Part shown: in pieces, positions 16,244 through 25,391 of the stretch
Position numbering within the stretch: the stretch's first letter is position 1
Layout of the letters: the number at the start of each line of letters is the position of its first letter
Source of the DNA: Pontibacillus chungwhensis
GTDB taxonomy: Bacteria; Bacillota; Bacilli; Bacillales; BH030062
Reading direction: 5' to 3'
Length of the DNA: 64,000 bases
Assembly: GCF_030166655.1 (NCBI RefSeq)
Contig: NZ_CP126446.1
Coordinates: 1,612,001-1,676,000 of the forward strand
Notes under the pieces: model-generated
The model's database searches: none
What the model saw: only the letters and a program-made list of their open reading frames with translations
What the model was told of the DNA's origin: nothing
Program-made: the position numbers and the translations under genes

Positions 16244-17429
16244 AAATGGGACCTTGCAAGCTTATCTTGATGACGAGCTGACCCGTGATGAGAAGAAAAC
16301 GGTTATGCAACATTTAGAATCTTGCCCTTCATGCCGGGAAGAACTAGAGATGTTACAGGCGCTTGATTTAGAACTAGATCTTTCCTTACAAGACTCAAGT
16401 TTAGAAGTGGATGTAGACGTAGCCTGGCGTACATTTGAGAAAAAGATCAATGTTAAAGGCCAAAAGGAGGAAAGTGCTAATCAGCCAACCTCTATTGAAA
16501 CAGAACCCGTTAAACATAAAGGAGTGTCGAAAATGACAGCGAAAACAAAACGTTTGGTTGCCTCAGGTGTCGTAGCCGCGACCATTTTTGGATCTCTTGC
16601 TTTCCCGCAAGTTCAAGTCGCAGCCGATCAGTTCTTATCCATGTTCCGTGTCAACCAGGTTGAAATGGTGAAACTAACCCAAGAGGATATGCATGAAGTA
16701 GATCGTTGGTTGAGTCAGGAAAAGGAAGGGACCTATGATTTGAAGGGACTCGGAGAAATTAAAATTTCAGATCTAACACAAGACTTTAATGGATACAGTG
16801 AACACGCTCGCTTTTCAAATGTAGAAGAAGTTAAGGCCGCTGGATACGAGGTAGAAACCATCAACGACTATAATTTTGAAGGCATGCATCTCTCACCAGG
16901 ATATGAACTTGGCTTTAATCTTGATGTCGATAAGGCGAACAACTTATTAACTCAGTTTGGCGTTGATGAGCAGTTTGATAAACGTTTGGATGGTGAAACC
17001 TTTTCGCTACATGTAGGTGAAAGGAAAGAATACAACTTCTCAAACGATAGCGGAAATATTAGTTATTCCAAAGTCGACGCACCTACGTTTACAGTTCCTG
17101 AAGGAGCATCTGTTGATGAATTGAAAGATACACTGCTAGAGCTTCCGTTTGTTCCGAATGATGTAAAAAGACAAATCCAGCAAATTCAAAGCATTGAGGA
17201 GACGTTACCTTTACCTTATGTTCAAGATGAAGGCGAAACGTTAGATGAGATCACCATTGCTGGAGAGAAAGGATTTATGGTCACCGGTCAACAACATTCC
17301 CTCATAATGTGGCAAAAAGGTGATAAGATCCATGTCTTAGAAACCTATACGGTTCACAAGCAAGATGGTACGGAAGCTCGCGTGGAGAGTAATGAACTAC
17401 AATCAATTGCAAACGAATTAGCACAATAA
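16230..17429 (+). CDS. Membrane anti-sigma factor with zinc-finger (zf-HC2) head
   Basis: A 399-aa partner of the upstream ECF sigma. Residues 1-50 hold the ZAS-type motif HLESCPSCREE (HxxxCxxC) that sequesters sigma. A single membrane segment lies near 105-125 (RLVASGVVAATIFGSLAF), followed by a long extracytoplasmic region of about 270 aa, larger than typical, probably the sensor. Overlap with the sigma stop implies translational coupling. No RsgI-like autocleavage motif was recognised. The downstream ABC genes are presumably regulated by this pair. Confidence 0.82.
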   Translation: MRCIENGTLQAYLDDELTRDEKKTVMQHLESCPSCREELEMLQALDLELDLSLQDSSLEVDVDVAWRTFEKKINVKGQKEESANQPTSIETEPVKHKGVSKMTAKTKRLVASGVVAATIFGSLAFPQVQVAADQFLSMFRVNQVEMVKLTQEDMHEVDRWLSQEKEGTYDLKGLGEIKISDLTQDFNGYSEHARFSNVEEVKAAGYEVETINDYNFEGMHLSPGYELGFNLDVDKANNLLTQFGVDEQFDKRLDGETFSLHVGERKEYNFSNDSGNISYSKVDAPTFTVPEGASVDELKDTLLELPFVPNDVKRQIQQIQSIEETLPLPYVQDEGETLDEITIAGEKGFMVTGQQHSLIMWQKGDKIHVLETYTVHKQDGTEARVESNELQSIANELAQ

Positions 17430-17461
17430 CAAAATGGGCTGCTTATGCAGTCCCTTTTGTT
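17429..17461 (+). terminator. Intra-operon hairpin between the anti-sigma and ABC genes
   Basis: ACAAAAtGGG-CTGC pairs with GCAG-CCC-TTTTGT around a ttat loop. It is imperfect with a modest U content and probably attenuates rather than ends transcription. Confidence 0.5.
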
Positions 17462-17485
17462 CGTGTGTTGAGAGGAGAGACTATT

Positions 17486-18427
17486 ATGAATGTGATTGAA
17501 GCAAAAGGGCTTACGAAAACGTATAATGGCCAGGGCGGTATACGAGAGGTTACTTTAGATGTAGAAGAAGGCATGGTCTATGGATTTCTTGGCCCTAATG
17601 GAGCGGGGAAAAGCACATTCGTCAGAACGATGTTAGGACTTCTTACGCCAACAAGCGGAGAAGGGAAGCTTTTAGGAGAACCGATAGGCACATCAAAGTC
17701 TAGAGAACGTGTTGGATACTTACCTGAATTGTTTCGGTACCCAGATTGGCTGACAGGGAGAAAATTGCTTGAGAGTCATGCAGAACTTTGTAAGGTGCCT
17801 GTTCGCGAAAGAAAGAAACGAATAGAAGAAGTGATTGATCTCGTTGGTATGACGGGGCGTGATCATAAGAAAATTAAAGGATACTCAAAAGGCATGGCGC
17901 AGAGAATTGGCCTTGCCTGTGCATTAATGAATGATCCTAAGGTCATCTTTTTAGATGAGCCGACATCAGCTCTAGACCCGATTGGGCGAAAAGATGTGCG
18001 TGATTTAATGCTTCATTTAAGAGACCAAGGGAAAACGGTCTTTCTCAATAGCCACTTACTAAATGAGGTAGAATCCGTTTGTGATCACGTATCCATTGTA
18101 CATAATAGCGAATTAATCGTTCAGGGGAAATGGCGTGAACTGATGTTAGTTGAAGCGAAGGTGGAGATTACCTCTTCTAAAGATGCGTCATTAACGAGCA
18201 TGGAATACCCGGATTTCGTTCATCAGGTTGAAGCGAAGGAAGTGATAGATGGGCGTTCAAAAGCCATTTATCAATTGAGGAAGGAAGACGATATTCCTAA
18301 ACTGGTTCATTATCTCGGTACCCACAAGCTTCCGATCTACGAAGTAACACCTGTCATCCCCCATTTGGAGGATGTATTTATGTACTGGGTGAATGAAAAG
18401 GAGCAGAGCTATGTGGACGATCGCTAA
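17486..18427 (+). CDS. ABC transporter ATP-binding protein
   Basis: A 313-aa ABC ATPase of the CcmA/YxlF type. Walker A is GPNGAGKST, the signature YSKGMAQRIG, Walker B VIFLDEPTSALDP, and the switch His lies in NSHLLNEVE. The C-terminal 80 aa form the extra domain seen in two-gene exporters. Start 17486 follows AGAGGAGAG. It overlaps the permease gene by 17 nt. The arrangement ECF sigma, anti-sigma, ABC ATPase, permease is like sigY/yxl-type detoxification operons. Confidence 0.9.
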   Translation: MNVIEAKGLTKTYNGQGGIREVTLDVEEGMVYGFLGPNGAGKSTFVRTMLGLLTPTSGEGKLLGEPIGTSKSRERVGYLPELFRYPDWLTGRKLLESHAELCKVPVRERKKRIEEVIDLVGMTGRDHKKIKGYSKGMAQRIGLACALMNDPKVIFLDEPTSALDPIGRKDVRDLMLHLRDQGKTVFLNSHLLNEVESVCDHVSIVHNSELIVQGKWRELMLVEAKVEITSSKDASLTSMEYPDFVHQVEAKEVIDGRSKAIYQLRKEDDIPKLVHYLGTHKLPIYEVTPVIPHLEDVFMYWVNEKEQSYVDDR

Positions 18428-19283
18428 ATTAACATTTAAAGAGATCATATCAAAACGAATCTTTCTTATTACGATGATTATGACCCTCCTTTTCCTTGTG
18501 TTATACGGAGTTGCTATTCACTATGCTGTGAAAGATTGGAATAACACATCGTGGGGAGGAGGGATGGGTGTAAACCAAATGATGCAACAACAACTCTTTT
18601 CTTCACAATTGTTGAGTGTTGGTCTGTATTTCTCATCGTTTATTGTGGCCTTGCTGTCGATTCTTTCTAGCGTTAGCGCCATTGCGAGTGAAATCGACAG
18701 TCATCAGATCGATACGTGGCTGATGCGGCCGATCACGCGTACACAGTTTCTACTAGGCAAAGTTATCGGACTTGGAGGATTACTTATTGCCTACGCGATT
18801 CTATTATTCGCAGGCATCCTACTCATTCATCAAGGAATTGGCGGAGAGGCGATGTCCCTTTCGTTCTCAAGCCTCCAAATTGGGAAAGCCATCTTGACTT
18901 ACATCCTTCAACCGATCGTTCTTGTCCTGCTCGGTGTCATGTTAAGCAGTCGTATGACGACATTAAATGCCGGAATAGTCTTAATTATCATGTATGGATC
19001 AGCTTTTATTGGCGGGTTTATCGAACAAATCGGTACGGTGATGGAGAAAGCAGCTCTAGTTAATATAGGGATTATCTCAAGCCTCGTTTTTCCGGTCGAT
19101 GCGATGTACCGAAAAATGACCGTTTTCTTGTTCGATACAGCGGATAATCCGGTTAGTCTAGCTCAACAAGGGATGTTTGCGAGCGCTTCAGCTCCGAATA
19201 ACGTTATGATTGTTTATACGATCGTGTACGGGTTTATCGCTCTTATGTTAGCACTCTACTCATTTAAGAAGCGTGATTTGTAA
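18411..19283 (+). CDS. ABC-2-type permease
   Basis: A 290-aa membrane protein with six hydrophobic segments. An N-terminal helix (RIFLITMIMTLLFLVLYG) is followed by a large outside loop and the ABC-2 core (SEIDSHQIDTWLMRPITRTQ). ATG at 18411 is preferred to 18393 because AAGGAG is 8 nt upstream, inside the ATPase gene. It forms an exporter with the preceding ATPase; the substrate is unknown. Its stop TAATG overlaps the start of a 30-codon gene. Confidence 0.87.
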   Translation: MWTIAKLTFKEIISKRIFLITMIMTLLFLVLYGVAIHYAVKDWNNTSWGGGMGVNQMMQQQLFSSQLLSVGLYFSSFIVALLSILSSVSAIASEIDSHQIDTWLMRPITRTQFLLGKVIGLGGLLIAYAILLFAGILLIHQGIGGEAMSLSFSSLQIGKAILTYILQPIVLVLLGVMLSSRMTTLNAGIVLIIMYGSAFIGGFIEQIGTVMEKAALVNIGIISSLVFPVDAMYRKMTVFLFDTADNPVSLAQQGMFASASAPNNVMIVYTIVYGFIALMLALYSFKKRDL

Positions 19284-19375
19284 TGAATACAATGATCAGA
19301 TGGTTTGCTATACCCCTAATGGCGATGATGTTTTTAACGCTTCTATTTATTTACACTAAAAGCTTTGCCATGTAA
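19283..19375 (+). CDS. 30-aa hydrophobic membrane peptide, last gene of the sigma/ABC operon
   Basis: The ATG overlaps the permease stop (TAATG at 19281-19285), so translation is coupled. The peptide begins MNTMIRWFAIPLM and continues AMMFLTLLFIYTKSFAM. It is one transmembrane helix with a short cytosolic Arg-bearing head. It lies before a strong terminator. Similar mini-proteins end the yxl-type operons and can act as small subunits or regulators. Assigned on coupling and hydrophobicity, not homology. Confidence 0.55.
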   Translation: MNTMIRWFAIPLMAMMFLTLLFIYTKSFAM

Positions 19376-19408
19376 TAAACTTTTATTAAGAACTCGAATT
19401 CGTAATGG

Positions 19409-19440
19409 AAAGCACAAAGTCTAAAGGCTTTGTGCTTTTT
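19409..19440 (+). terminator. Terminator of the sigma/anti-sigma/ABC operon
   Basis: AAAGCACAAAG (19409-19419) pairs with CTTTGTGCTTT (19428-19438) and is followed by U. Confidence 0.9.
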
Positions 19441-19682
19441 CTATGGGGAGTTAGGAAATATTTAATAATGAACCCCCTAGATGAACTAGTTCTTTATTAC
19501 TATTTCACCTAAAATGATGGAAAAATTGGAACCATATGGATATCTGTTTCGTCTATACTAATGAAGCAAAATTTATGCCTAATGTAGCTTAGTAGAATCA
19601 GACCGTCACCTTAAGAATAGATCATCATCTTCTTTGTACTTTCATAGGTTACAAGTGGGCCTTATAAGAAAGGGAGAGATGC
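19441..19682. other. Intergenic stretch upstream of the PepSY-SLH gene
   Basis: AT-rich, no gene seen. The promoter for the gene at 19683 should lie here; a short AACTAGTT palindrome near 19484 is the only dyad noted. Confidence 0.35.
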
Positions 19683-21995
19683 ATGAAGAAAAAATGGATA
19701 ACCGGAGCCTTATGTACAGCCTTATTAGCAGGAGGGGTTACACCTGTATGGGCAGACACAAGCTCAGATGTGAAAGTGGAAAATATGAAAACGGCAGCCT
19801 TACAAGAGGCAATGAAAGAAGCGGATATTACGAGAGACGAAGCAGTAAAAATTGCAAAAGACTTTGTTAAAGTTGCCGAGGATTTTGAACAGGAAGATGT
19901 TCGTTTTGACTCCCATTTTAACGGACGGGAACAAGTAAAAGAATGGGAGATTAATTGGTCGAAGCAAGGAAAGAACTTTGAGCATATTTCGGTCAATGTC
20001 AACGCTGATACAGGTGATGTGATACGGATGAATATTCACAGAGAATCCGATCAATCAGAGCGCACATTCCCTCCTAAAGTAGATTTTGAGAAAGCAACAA
20101 GTATTGCTCAGTCCTACATAGAAGAACGTTACTCCGATCAGATTGGTGAGCTGAAGCTTAATGAAAGAAGCGAAGAGCGTAGTACTGAAAACTTCCGTCG
20201 AACTTATCAGTATCGTGTTGAGTTTAATCAACTCGTAAATGGCGTTTCCTACCCGAATAATTCCATTGATGTGACGGTGAGTGGAAATGGAGACGTAACA
20301 GACATTTATTATCGATGGGATGAAGTGGACAAGTTTGAAGAAGTGAAAAATGTTCTTACGAAAGAGAAAGCATTTGAACTCTTCAAAGAGGATTTTGACG
20401 TAGAGCTTCGTTATGGGGTGAATCATTACTCCGCTCGTGCTGGTGATGATGTCAAAGCGTATTTAACCTACGTACCAACGAAGAAAGATGGCTTAGAAAA
20501 TTATGGACTAAGTCAGATTGATGCTCAAACAGGTGAATGGATTAATCACGAAGGGACTCCTTTAAGTGAAATAGACGAAAGTGACAAAGATAAGTACGCG
20601 GTATCAGAAGAACCTGTAGCTGAAGAAGCAGAACCATTACAAGAATTAGAAGAAGAGTTAAGCCAAGAAGAAGCCATGAAGAAAGTAAAAGCATTTGTTG
20701 ATCTTCCTGATGGCTACGAACTGGCTTTCTCGAATTACGATGAGAACAACTATAGATCGAATGAAAATCCAACATGGCGCTTTGAATGGAGAGATACTGG
20801 GGAAAGAAACTATGGTCCAACCGGAGTCCATGTTGCAGTAGACGCTACGACAGGTGAAATACTCAATTATGATAATCGTCAATATGAGTATTATGAAGGC
20901 GTTCCAGAAGACTTTGAAGTCAACACGACAAAAGAAAAAGCAAAAGAAACTGCCATTTCGTTCGTCAAAGAAGTAGCCCCATCTAAACTCGATCAGATTC
21001 ATGTTTCCACCCCTCATGAACGAAAAAGTGGGGAAGACGAAAAAGTTGTATCGTATAACGTAAACTTTGAACGTCAGGTAAACGATCTACCAGTACAAAA
21101 TCAAGGTGTGAATGTATCGGTAGCGGCTGATACAGGAGAAGTCATCGGTTACAATTTACAATGGGATGACGTTCAGTTCCCAGACCAAGATAAGGCCATC
21201 TCTAAAGAAGAAGCAAAAGAGACTTTACTTGATAAGTACGATTTAAAACTTCAGTACTTCACTCCTTTCGATGAGAAAGAGGAGAAAGAAGAAAATAATG
21301 ATAAAGATGAAGCGATGCTTGTCTACCAACCATCTCTTGATGCAGGCTTCTATACGTCTCCTAGATTCTTTGACGCAACGAAGGGTGTTTGGATTGATGA
21401 ACAGACGATGGAACCTGTGGTAGAAAATACTAAAGAGGTAACAGATATAGAGGGACATCCAGCTGAACAAGCTCTCCGCACGTTAGTCGAATATAATATG
21501 ATTGAAGTAGAAGATGGAAAAGTAAATCCAGATGAAGTTCTGTCCCGGGCCGATGTGATTGAGCTGATGATGAAGGGGCTAGGCTTTGACGATTATTATT
21601 ACAGCTCACGTGATGAGGTGCCATTTGAGGATGTAGAGAAAGGTACTGAATTGTACCGCTATTTAACGACGGCAATAGAGAGAGGTTTCCTCGACGGAGA
21701 CGAGGAAAAATTCTATCCTGAAAAAGAAGCAGAGCGTGAATATGTCGCGAAGCTTCTTGTTAAGGCACTAGGTTATGACAACCTTGCAAGTAAAGAAGGA
21801 ATTTTCGAAGCAGATTTCTCAGATGAATCTGAAATGGAATATGAAGGCCATGTAGCTCTTGCCACTCGACTTGGATTAATGAGCGGAAAAGATGGAGCGT
21901 TTGAGCCAAACGAATCGATCACGAAAGCAGAAGCGGCGGTAAGTTTGCTGAAGTATTTGGAAATTGAACCCACATTAAATGAAGATCGCTATTAA
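19683..21995 (+). CDS. Secreted YcdB/YcdC-like PepSY-repeat protein with three SLH domains
   Basis: A 770-aa surface protein. The signal peptide is residues 1-25 (ends PVWADTSS). Several PepSY/YcdB-type repeats follow, each ending in a strand such as DTGDVIRMN, ATTGEILNYD or DTGEVIGYN. Three C-terminal SLH segments start near residues 580, 640 and 700 (PAEQALRTLVEYNMIEVEDG; LTTAIERGFLDGDEEKFYPE; LATRLGLMSGKDGAFEPNES). PepSY domains are linked to protease inhibition at the cell surface. Strongly acidic overall, as expected for a halophile's exported protein. GGGAGAG precedes the ATG. Confidence 0.82.
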   Translation: MKKKWITGALCTALLAGGVTPVWADTSSDVKVENMKTAALQEAMKEADITRDEAVKIAKDFVKVAEDFEQEDVRFDSHFNGREQVKEWEINWSKQGKNFEHISVNVNADTGDVIRMNIHRESDQSERTFPPKVDFEKATSIAQSYIEERYSDQIGELKLNERSEERSTENFRRTYQYRVEFNQLVNGVSYPNNSIDVTVSGNGDVTDIYYRWDEVDKFEEVKNVLTKEKAFELFKEDFDVELRYGVNHYSARAGDDVKAYLTYVPTKKDGLENYGLSQIDAQTGEWINHEGTPLSEIDESDKDKYAVSEEPVAEEAEPLQELEEELSQEEAMKKVKAFVDLPDGYELAFSNYDENNYRSNENPTWRFEWRDTGERNYGPTGVHVAVDATTGEILNYDNRQYEYYEGVPEDFEVNTTKEKAKETAISFVKEVAPSKLDQIHVSTPHERKSGEDEKVVSYNVNFERQVNDLPVQNQGVNVSVAADTGEVIGYNLQWDDVQFPDQDKAISKEEAKETLLDKYDLKLQYFTPFDEKEEKEENNDKDEAMLVYQPSLDAGFYTSPRFFDATKGVWIDEQTMEPVVENTKEVTDIEGHPAEQALRTLVEYNMIEVEDGKVNPDEVLSRADVIELMMKGLGFDDYYYSSRDEVPFEDVEKGTELYRYLTTAIERGFLDGDEEKFYPEKEAEREYVAKLLVKALGYDNLASKEGIFEADFSDESEMEYEGHVALATRLGLMSGKDGAFEPNESITKAEAAVSLLKYLEIEPTLNEDRY

Positions 21996-21997
21996 GC

Positions 21998-22027
21998 AAA
22001 ACCCTCAGGCTCATGCCTGGGGGTTTT
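21998..22027 (+). terminator. Terminator after the PepSY-SLH gene
   Basis: AAAACCC-CAGGC (21999-22010) pairs with GCCTG-GGGTTTT around tcat. Confidence 0.88.
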
Positions 22028-22071
22028 CAATTTCACGGGGGATAGGAAGCAGAAGAAATGGAGATTTGAAC

Positions 22072-22106
22072 AAAAAAATGCTCCGGCCTTATCGCAAACC
22101 GGAGCA
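22072..22106 (-). terminator. Terminator of the second sigma/anti-sigma operon
   Basis: Minus-strand TGCTCCGG/CCGGAGCA hairpin (22079-22086 with 22099-22106) followed by seven U. Confidence 0.9.
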
Positions 22107-22142
22107 ACAGCATTTCATTTATTAAAATTGGGAGGAACTAAC

Positions 22143-22874
22143 TTACTTCTTGGGAGTCACCACATGGTACTCACCGTTCAAGATGACTCCCGCTACTGTA
22201 ATGGATCGGCTGGCATCAGCTCCAGCTTCACCACTTTGGTAGCTGTAATTGGAGGTAATAAACTTTACAAATGACTCATCTGCAGCAGCTTTCTCCAACA
22301 AATCTTGGAACTGGGTATCGTTCTCTAACGAGAGGAGCAGTACACCCTCATGGTCCTCTGTTAAAGGCAGTTCCCTTTTGGTTAAATCACTTATATGAAA
22401 CAGATATTGATCTGGTGTACCCTCTTTTGTAACGATATGTCCAGATAACACCTTTTCTCCGCTGAAAGAAAGGGAGTTTGGTTGTATATCCTGAAGGATC
22501 ATACCGTTTATTTGATCTCCTACTTCAAAGTCTGTTGAGATTTCTTTGGAGATCATGGCTTTGTTTTGACTGTCAGAGACAGGATTGGAACCTCCTCCGG
22601 CAGAGTCAAATGTTTCAGGTGTTTCCGTTGAAGGACTTGAACTATACGGTTCAAGTTGCGTTACAGTTACGCCGCCCACAAGTAGAACAACTGTCGCATA
22701 CACGGTCATCGCAGCAGGCTTAAACAAATAATGTTTCATTTTAGGTTTTTCAGGCTGCGTTTCATGACTAATCGCTTGAAAGACGCGTTGTTTATCCTTC
22801 TCTGTGAAGGAGGTTGGAATGTGGTTGTGATAGTCCTCTTTCAAGTCCTGTAATTGCCGATCCACACTCATCAT
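22143..22874 (-). CDS. Putative membrane anti-sigma factor (no zinc finger)
   Basis: A 243-aa protein encoded with a 4-nt stop/start overlap after an ECF sigma gene. The cytosolic N-terminus is about 50 aa (RQLQDLKEDYHNHIPTSFTE). A membrane helix (AAMTVYATVVLLVGGVTV) follows, then an extracytoplasmic domain of about 160 aa. No HxxxCxxC is present, so it would belong to a non-zinc class of anti-sigma factors. The role rests on gene order, topology and size. Confidence 0.65.
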   Translation of the reverse strand: MMSVDRQLQDLKEDYHNHIPTSFTEKDKQRVFQAISHETQPEKPKMKHYLFKPAAMTVYATVVLLVGGVTVTQLEPYSSSPSTETPETFDSAGGGSNPVSDSQNKAMISKEISTDFEVGDQINGMILQDIQPNSLSFSGEKVLSGHIVTKEGTPDQYLFHISDLTKRELPLTEDHEGVLLLSLENDTQFQDLLEKAAADESFVKFITSNYSYQSGEAGADASRSITVAGVILNGEYHVVTPKK

Positions 22875-23467
22875 TGATCACTCCTTTGGAGACTTGCCTC
22901 ATTCAATAGCTCAGCTAATTTCTTTCTGGCACGATTTAAACGGGTTTTAACACTGGATTCTTTTTGATTCAAAGATTGAGAGATCTCTCTAATGGAAAAT
23001 TCATTAAAATAATAAAGGATGAGTACTTCACGGTATTTAAGAGGAAGTTTCAAGATCTGGTTTATTAACTCACTGGATTCATCATCACGCATAACTAATG
23101 TTTCAGGTGTTAAATCGTCCTGTGTCTCTGTAATAAACGATTTGATCTTTTGAAAGAGGTTGTCATGCCTCGTATGGAAACTTCTCAAATAATCTTTACT
23201 CTTATTGATGGCTATAGAAAAGATCCAAGTTCGTAAGGATGATTTGCTTTGAAACGTGTGTAACTTCTTATACACCGTCAGAAACGTTTCCTGCGTGATA
23301 TCATCTGTATCTGCGCTATTCTTAACATAGGTGTAAACAAAGCGCTTCACGTCATCACCATACTCATCCATAATCTTTTCTAAAGCTTCTGTTGAATCCA
23401 TCTCTAGTAAATTTAGTGAGTCGTTTTGGCGAGAAGGGGGCTTTTCCATTGCAGCCTTTTCTCCCAT
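22871..23467 (-). CDS. ECF-type RNA polymerase sigma factor 2
   Basis: A 198-aa ECF sigma. Region 2 is VKRFVYTYVKNSADTDDITQ followed by ETFLTVYKKLHTF, with WIFSIAINKSKDYLR. Region 4 is LPLKYREVLILYYFNEFSIR. An extra N-terminal 25 aa precede region 2. The start follows GAAAGGATG. It is translationally coupled to the membrane protein downstream. A plausible ECF autoregulatory promoter lies at 23524-23550. Confidence 0.87.
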   Translation of the reverse strand: MGEKAAMEKPPSRQNDSLNLLEMDSTEALEKIMDEYGDDVKRFVYTYVKNSADTDDITQETFLTVYKKLHTFQSKSSLRTWIFSIAINKSKDYLRSFHTRHDNLFQKIKSFITETQDDLTPETLVMRDDESSELINQILKLPLKYREVLILYYFNEFSIREISQSLNQKESSVKTRLNRARKKLAELLNEASLQRSDQ

Positions 23468-23523
23468 CCTGGTTCATCCTTTCATTCCATGTATCCTTCG
23501 GTTGTGGGTGCGTTCAATAATAA

Positions 23524-23550
23524 GACGGAACGTTTCCACAACGGGATTCA
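23524..23550 (-). promoter_or_regulatory. Candidate ECF autoregulatory promoter of sigma factor 2
   Basis: On the minus strand TGAATC (23550-23545), 17-nt spacer, CGTC (23527-23524). It resembles the TGAAAC-N16-CGTC pattern used by many Bacillus ECF sigmas. Confidence 0.4.
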
Positions 23551-23674
23551 CTTTTAATGAAATTTTTTATAATTTTTTTGAAACCTTTTTTGCGGCCTAT
23601 GATAAAGGGGTTTCTAACATCCTTGGTTCGAATCATTATGTAAAGTTTATCATTCACTTTATGGGAGTAGAAAT

Positions 23675-23712
23675 AAAAAGAGTCAGGATGTTTATTACAT
23701 CCTGACTCTTTC
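23675..23712 (-). terminator. Terminator of the NhaC-family carrier gene
   Basis: Minus-strand AAAGAGTCAGGATG/CATCCTGACTCTTT hairpin directly after the stop at 23714, with a U-run. Confidence 0.88.
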
Positions 23713-23713
23713 A

Positions 23714-25006
23714 TTATGCAGCTGCTTTTTTAAATCTTGGGAATCCAACTAGAATGGCTACAATTCCTGATACCGCAATTAAGATCGGATAGAAAGAGTA
23801 AGGAAGCAGTTCGATAGGCGATAGCTCTCCAATCTGCGCTGCAGTTAACAGCTGAGCTCCATAAGGAATTAAGCCTTGAACGGTACAAGAGAATATATCA
23901 AGCAAGCTTGCCGATTTTCTTGAGTCGATCTCGTATTCATCTGCTACATTTTTAGCTAGTTGACCGGTTGTAATAATGGCGATGGTATTATTTGCTGTTG
24001 CAAGGTTTGTAGTCGCGACTAGCCCTGCAATACTTCCTTCGGCACCTTTTTTAGATCGAATGCCTTTGGTTAATGTGTGAAGGAGGAACTGGATTCCGCC
24101 GTTTTGGTTAATCATGGCGACTATTCCACCAATGATAATTGTAAGAAAGATTAATTCAGACATCGAGTTAATCCCAGATGTAATATTGGTCATGAAGGCA
24201 TCAAGTGAATAGTCGCCGCTTATTCCTCCAATGACACCAGATAAAAGGATCCCTCCAATTAATACAGCCATAACATTAAGTCCGGCTAATGCACCAATGA
24301 GTACACCAATATACGGGATGACCTTCAATCCATTAAAGCTGTCTGGATTCACAGAAGATTCGCCACCAGATGTGAGTACAATTAACAGAATGATGGTAAG
24401 AATCGCGGCTGGGAGAACGATAAAGAAATTCGTTTTAAATTTATCTTTCATCTCTGTCTTTTGCGTGCGAACAGCTGCAATGGTTGTGTCTGAAATGATG
24501 GATAGGTTGTCTCCAAACATCGCCCCTCCAACAACAGCTGCTAATGATAACGCAGCGGAGAATTCCGTTTCAGCGCTAATTCCAACAGCAATGGGAGCAA
24601 GAGCACTAATGGTCCCGACTGAAGTTCCCATAGAGAGGGAAATAAAGCCCGCGATGATAAAGACTCCTACAATGATTAAATTCTCAGGTAAATAGGTTAA
24701 AGCCAAGTTTACAGTGGAGTCAACGGCTCCTATGCTATTGGCAACAGAAGAGAACGCGCCTGCTAGTATAAAGATAAAGACCATAATCATAATGTCAGGA
24801 TGGCCTGCCCCTTTGGCAAACTGCTCAACTTTTTCAAACGTAGGTTTTTTACGATTTTGCAGGATCGCTACAATAGCTGCAAGTAAAGCCGGAATCAAGA
24901 TAGAAATATAATAGAAATCACCTGTAATGATACCTGAACCTACAAAGATGACTAAGAAGATCCCTAAGGGTAACAGGGCGAGTGGATTTCCTTTGTTGGT
25001 ATTCAT
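23714..25006 (-). CDS. metT: NhaC-family carrier under SAM-riboswitch control, candidate methionine transporter
   Basis: A 430-aa membrane protein with about 11 helices and the NhaC-family signature GGAMFGDNLSIISDTT near residue 165. NhaC proteins are Na+/H+ or Na+/solute antiporters. The gene follows a complete SAM-I riboswitch with terminator, which would shut it off when SAM is plentiful. In Gram-positive bacteria S-box-controlled NhaC-type carriers have been proposed as methionine transporters (MetT). The family is secure; the methionine substrate is inferred from regulation. Confidence 0.82.
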   Translation of the reverse strand: MNTNKGNPLALLPLGIFLVIFVGSGIITGDFYYISILIPALLAAIVAILQNRKKPTFEKVEQFAKGAGHPDIMIMVFIFILAGAFSSVANSIGAVDSTVNLALTYLPENLIIVGVFIIAGFISLSMGTSVGTISALAPIAVGISAETEFSAALSLAAVVGGAMFGDNLSIISDTTIAAVRTQKTEMKDKFKTNFFIVLPAAILTIILLIVLTSGGESSVNPDSFNGLKVIPYIGVLIGALAGLNVMAVLIGGILLSGVIGGISGDYSLDAFMTNITSGINSMSELIFLTIIIGGIVAMINQNGGIQFLLHTLTKGIRSKKGAEGSIAGLVATTNLATANNTIAIITTGQLAKNVADEYEIDSRKSASLLDIFSCTVQGLIPYGAQLLTAAQIGELSPIELLPYSFYPILIAVSGIVAILVGFPRFKKAAA

Positions 25007-25069
25007 GTTGCTGCACCTCTTTCTTGGTAGTTTGTCGAGTGTGTTGGGTTCTACTCATCCATGTCCAAT

Positions 25070-25229
25070 AAAAAATGCCCCTTCTTAATCAGAAGAGGGC
25101 AATCTATACGAGCTCCTCTTCTCATCTATCAAGTGTTAACCTTGCTGGATTTGGCACAGCACTCATATGAAATGAGCCCGCTGCCGAGACATCGTAGGGC
25201 CAGTCCCTCCGCCTCTCGTGATAAGAAGG
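25070..25229 (-). ncRNA. SAM-I (S-box) riboswitch with terminator
   Basis: Minus strand, 5' to 3': CTTATCACGAGAGGCGGAGG (P1/P2 start), GACTGGCCCTACGATG, TCTCGGCAGC, then GGGCTCATTTC...GTGCTGTGCC and the closing GCAAG. This is the S-box consensus (aptamer about 25139-25229). The expression platform is GCCCTCTTCT/AAGAAGGGGC (25077-25100) followed by six U. It precedes the NhaC-family gene starting at 25006. Confidence 0.93.
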
Positions 25230-25354
25230 AGTATTCATTTTTTGTTTTACATGCAATGATTAAGTTTACTTACTTAGAAGGGCACTGTCAATGGATATAC
25301 AAGAAAAGTCCAACCTTTTTAGATGTTTTCTGTATCCCTTCCCTTATAAGGAAA

Positions 25355-25386
25355 ACAAAAATCCCAGTGTATGGGACACTGGGATG
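25355..25386 (-). terminator. Terminator of the stress protein gene
   Basis: Minus-strand ATCCCAGTGT/ACACTGGGAT hairpin (25361-25370 with 25376-25385), then UUUUUG. Confidence 0.88.
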
Positions 25387-25391
25387 ATCTC

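Noticed and set aside
25061-25387. 108-aa plus-strand frame
   Set aside because: It runs antisense through the SAM riboswitch and its terminator.
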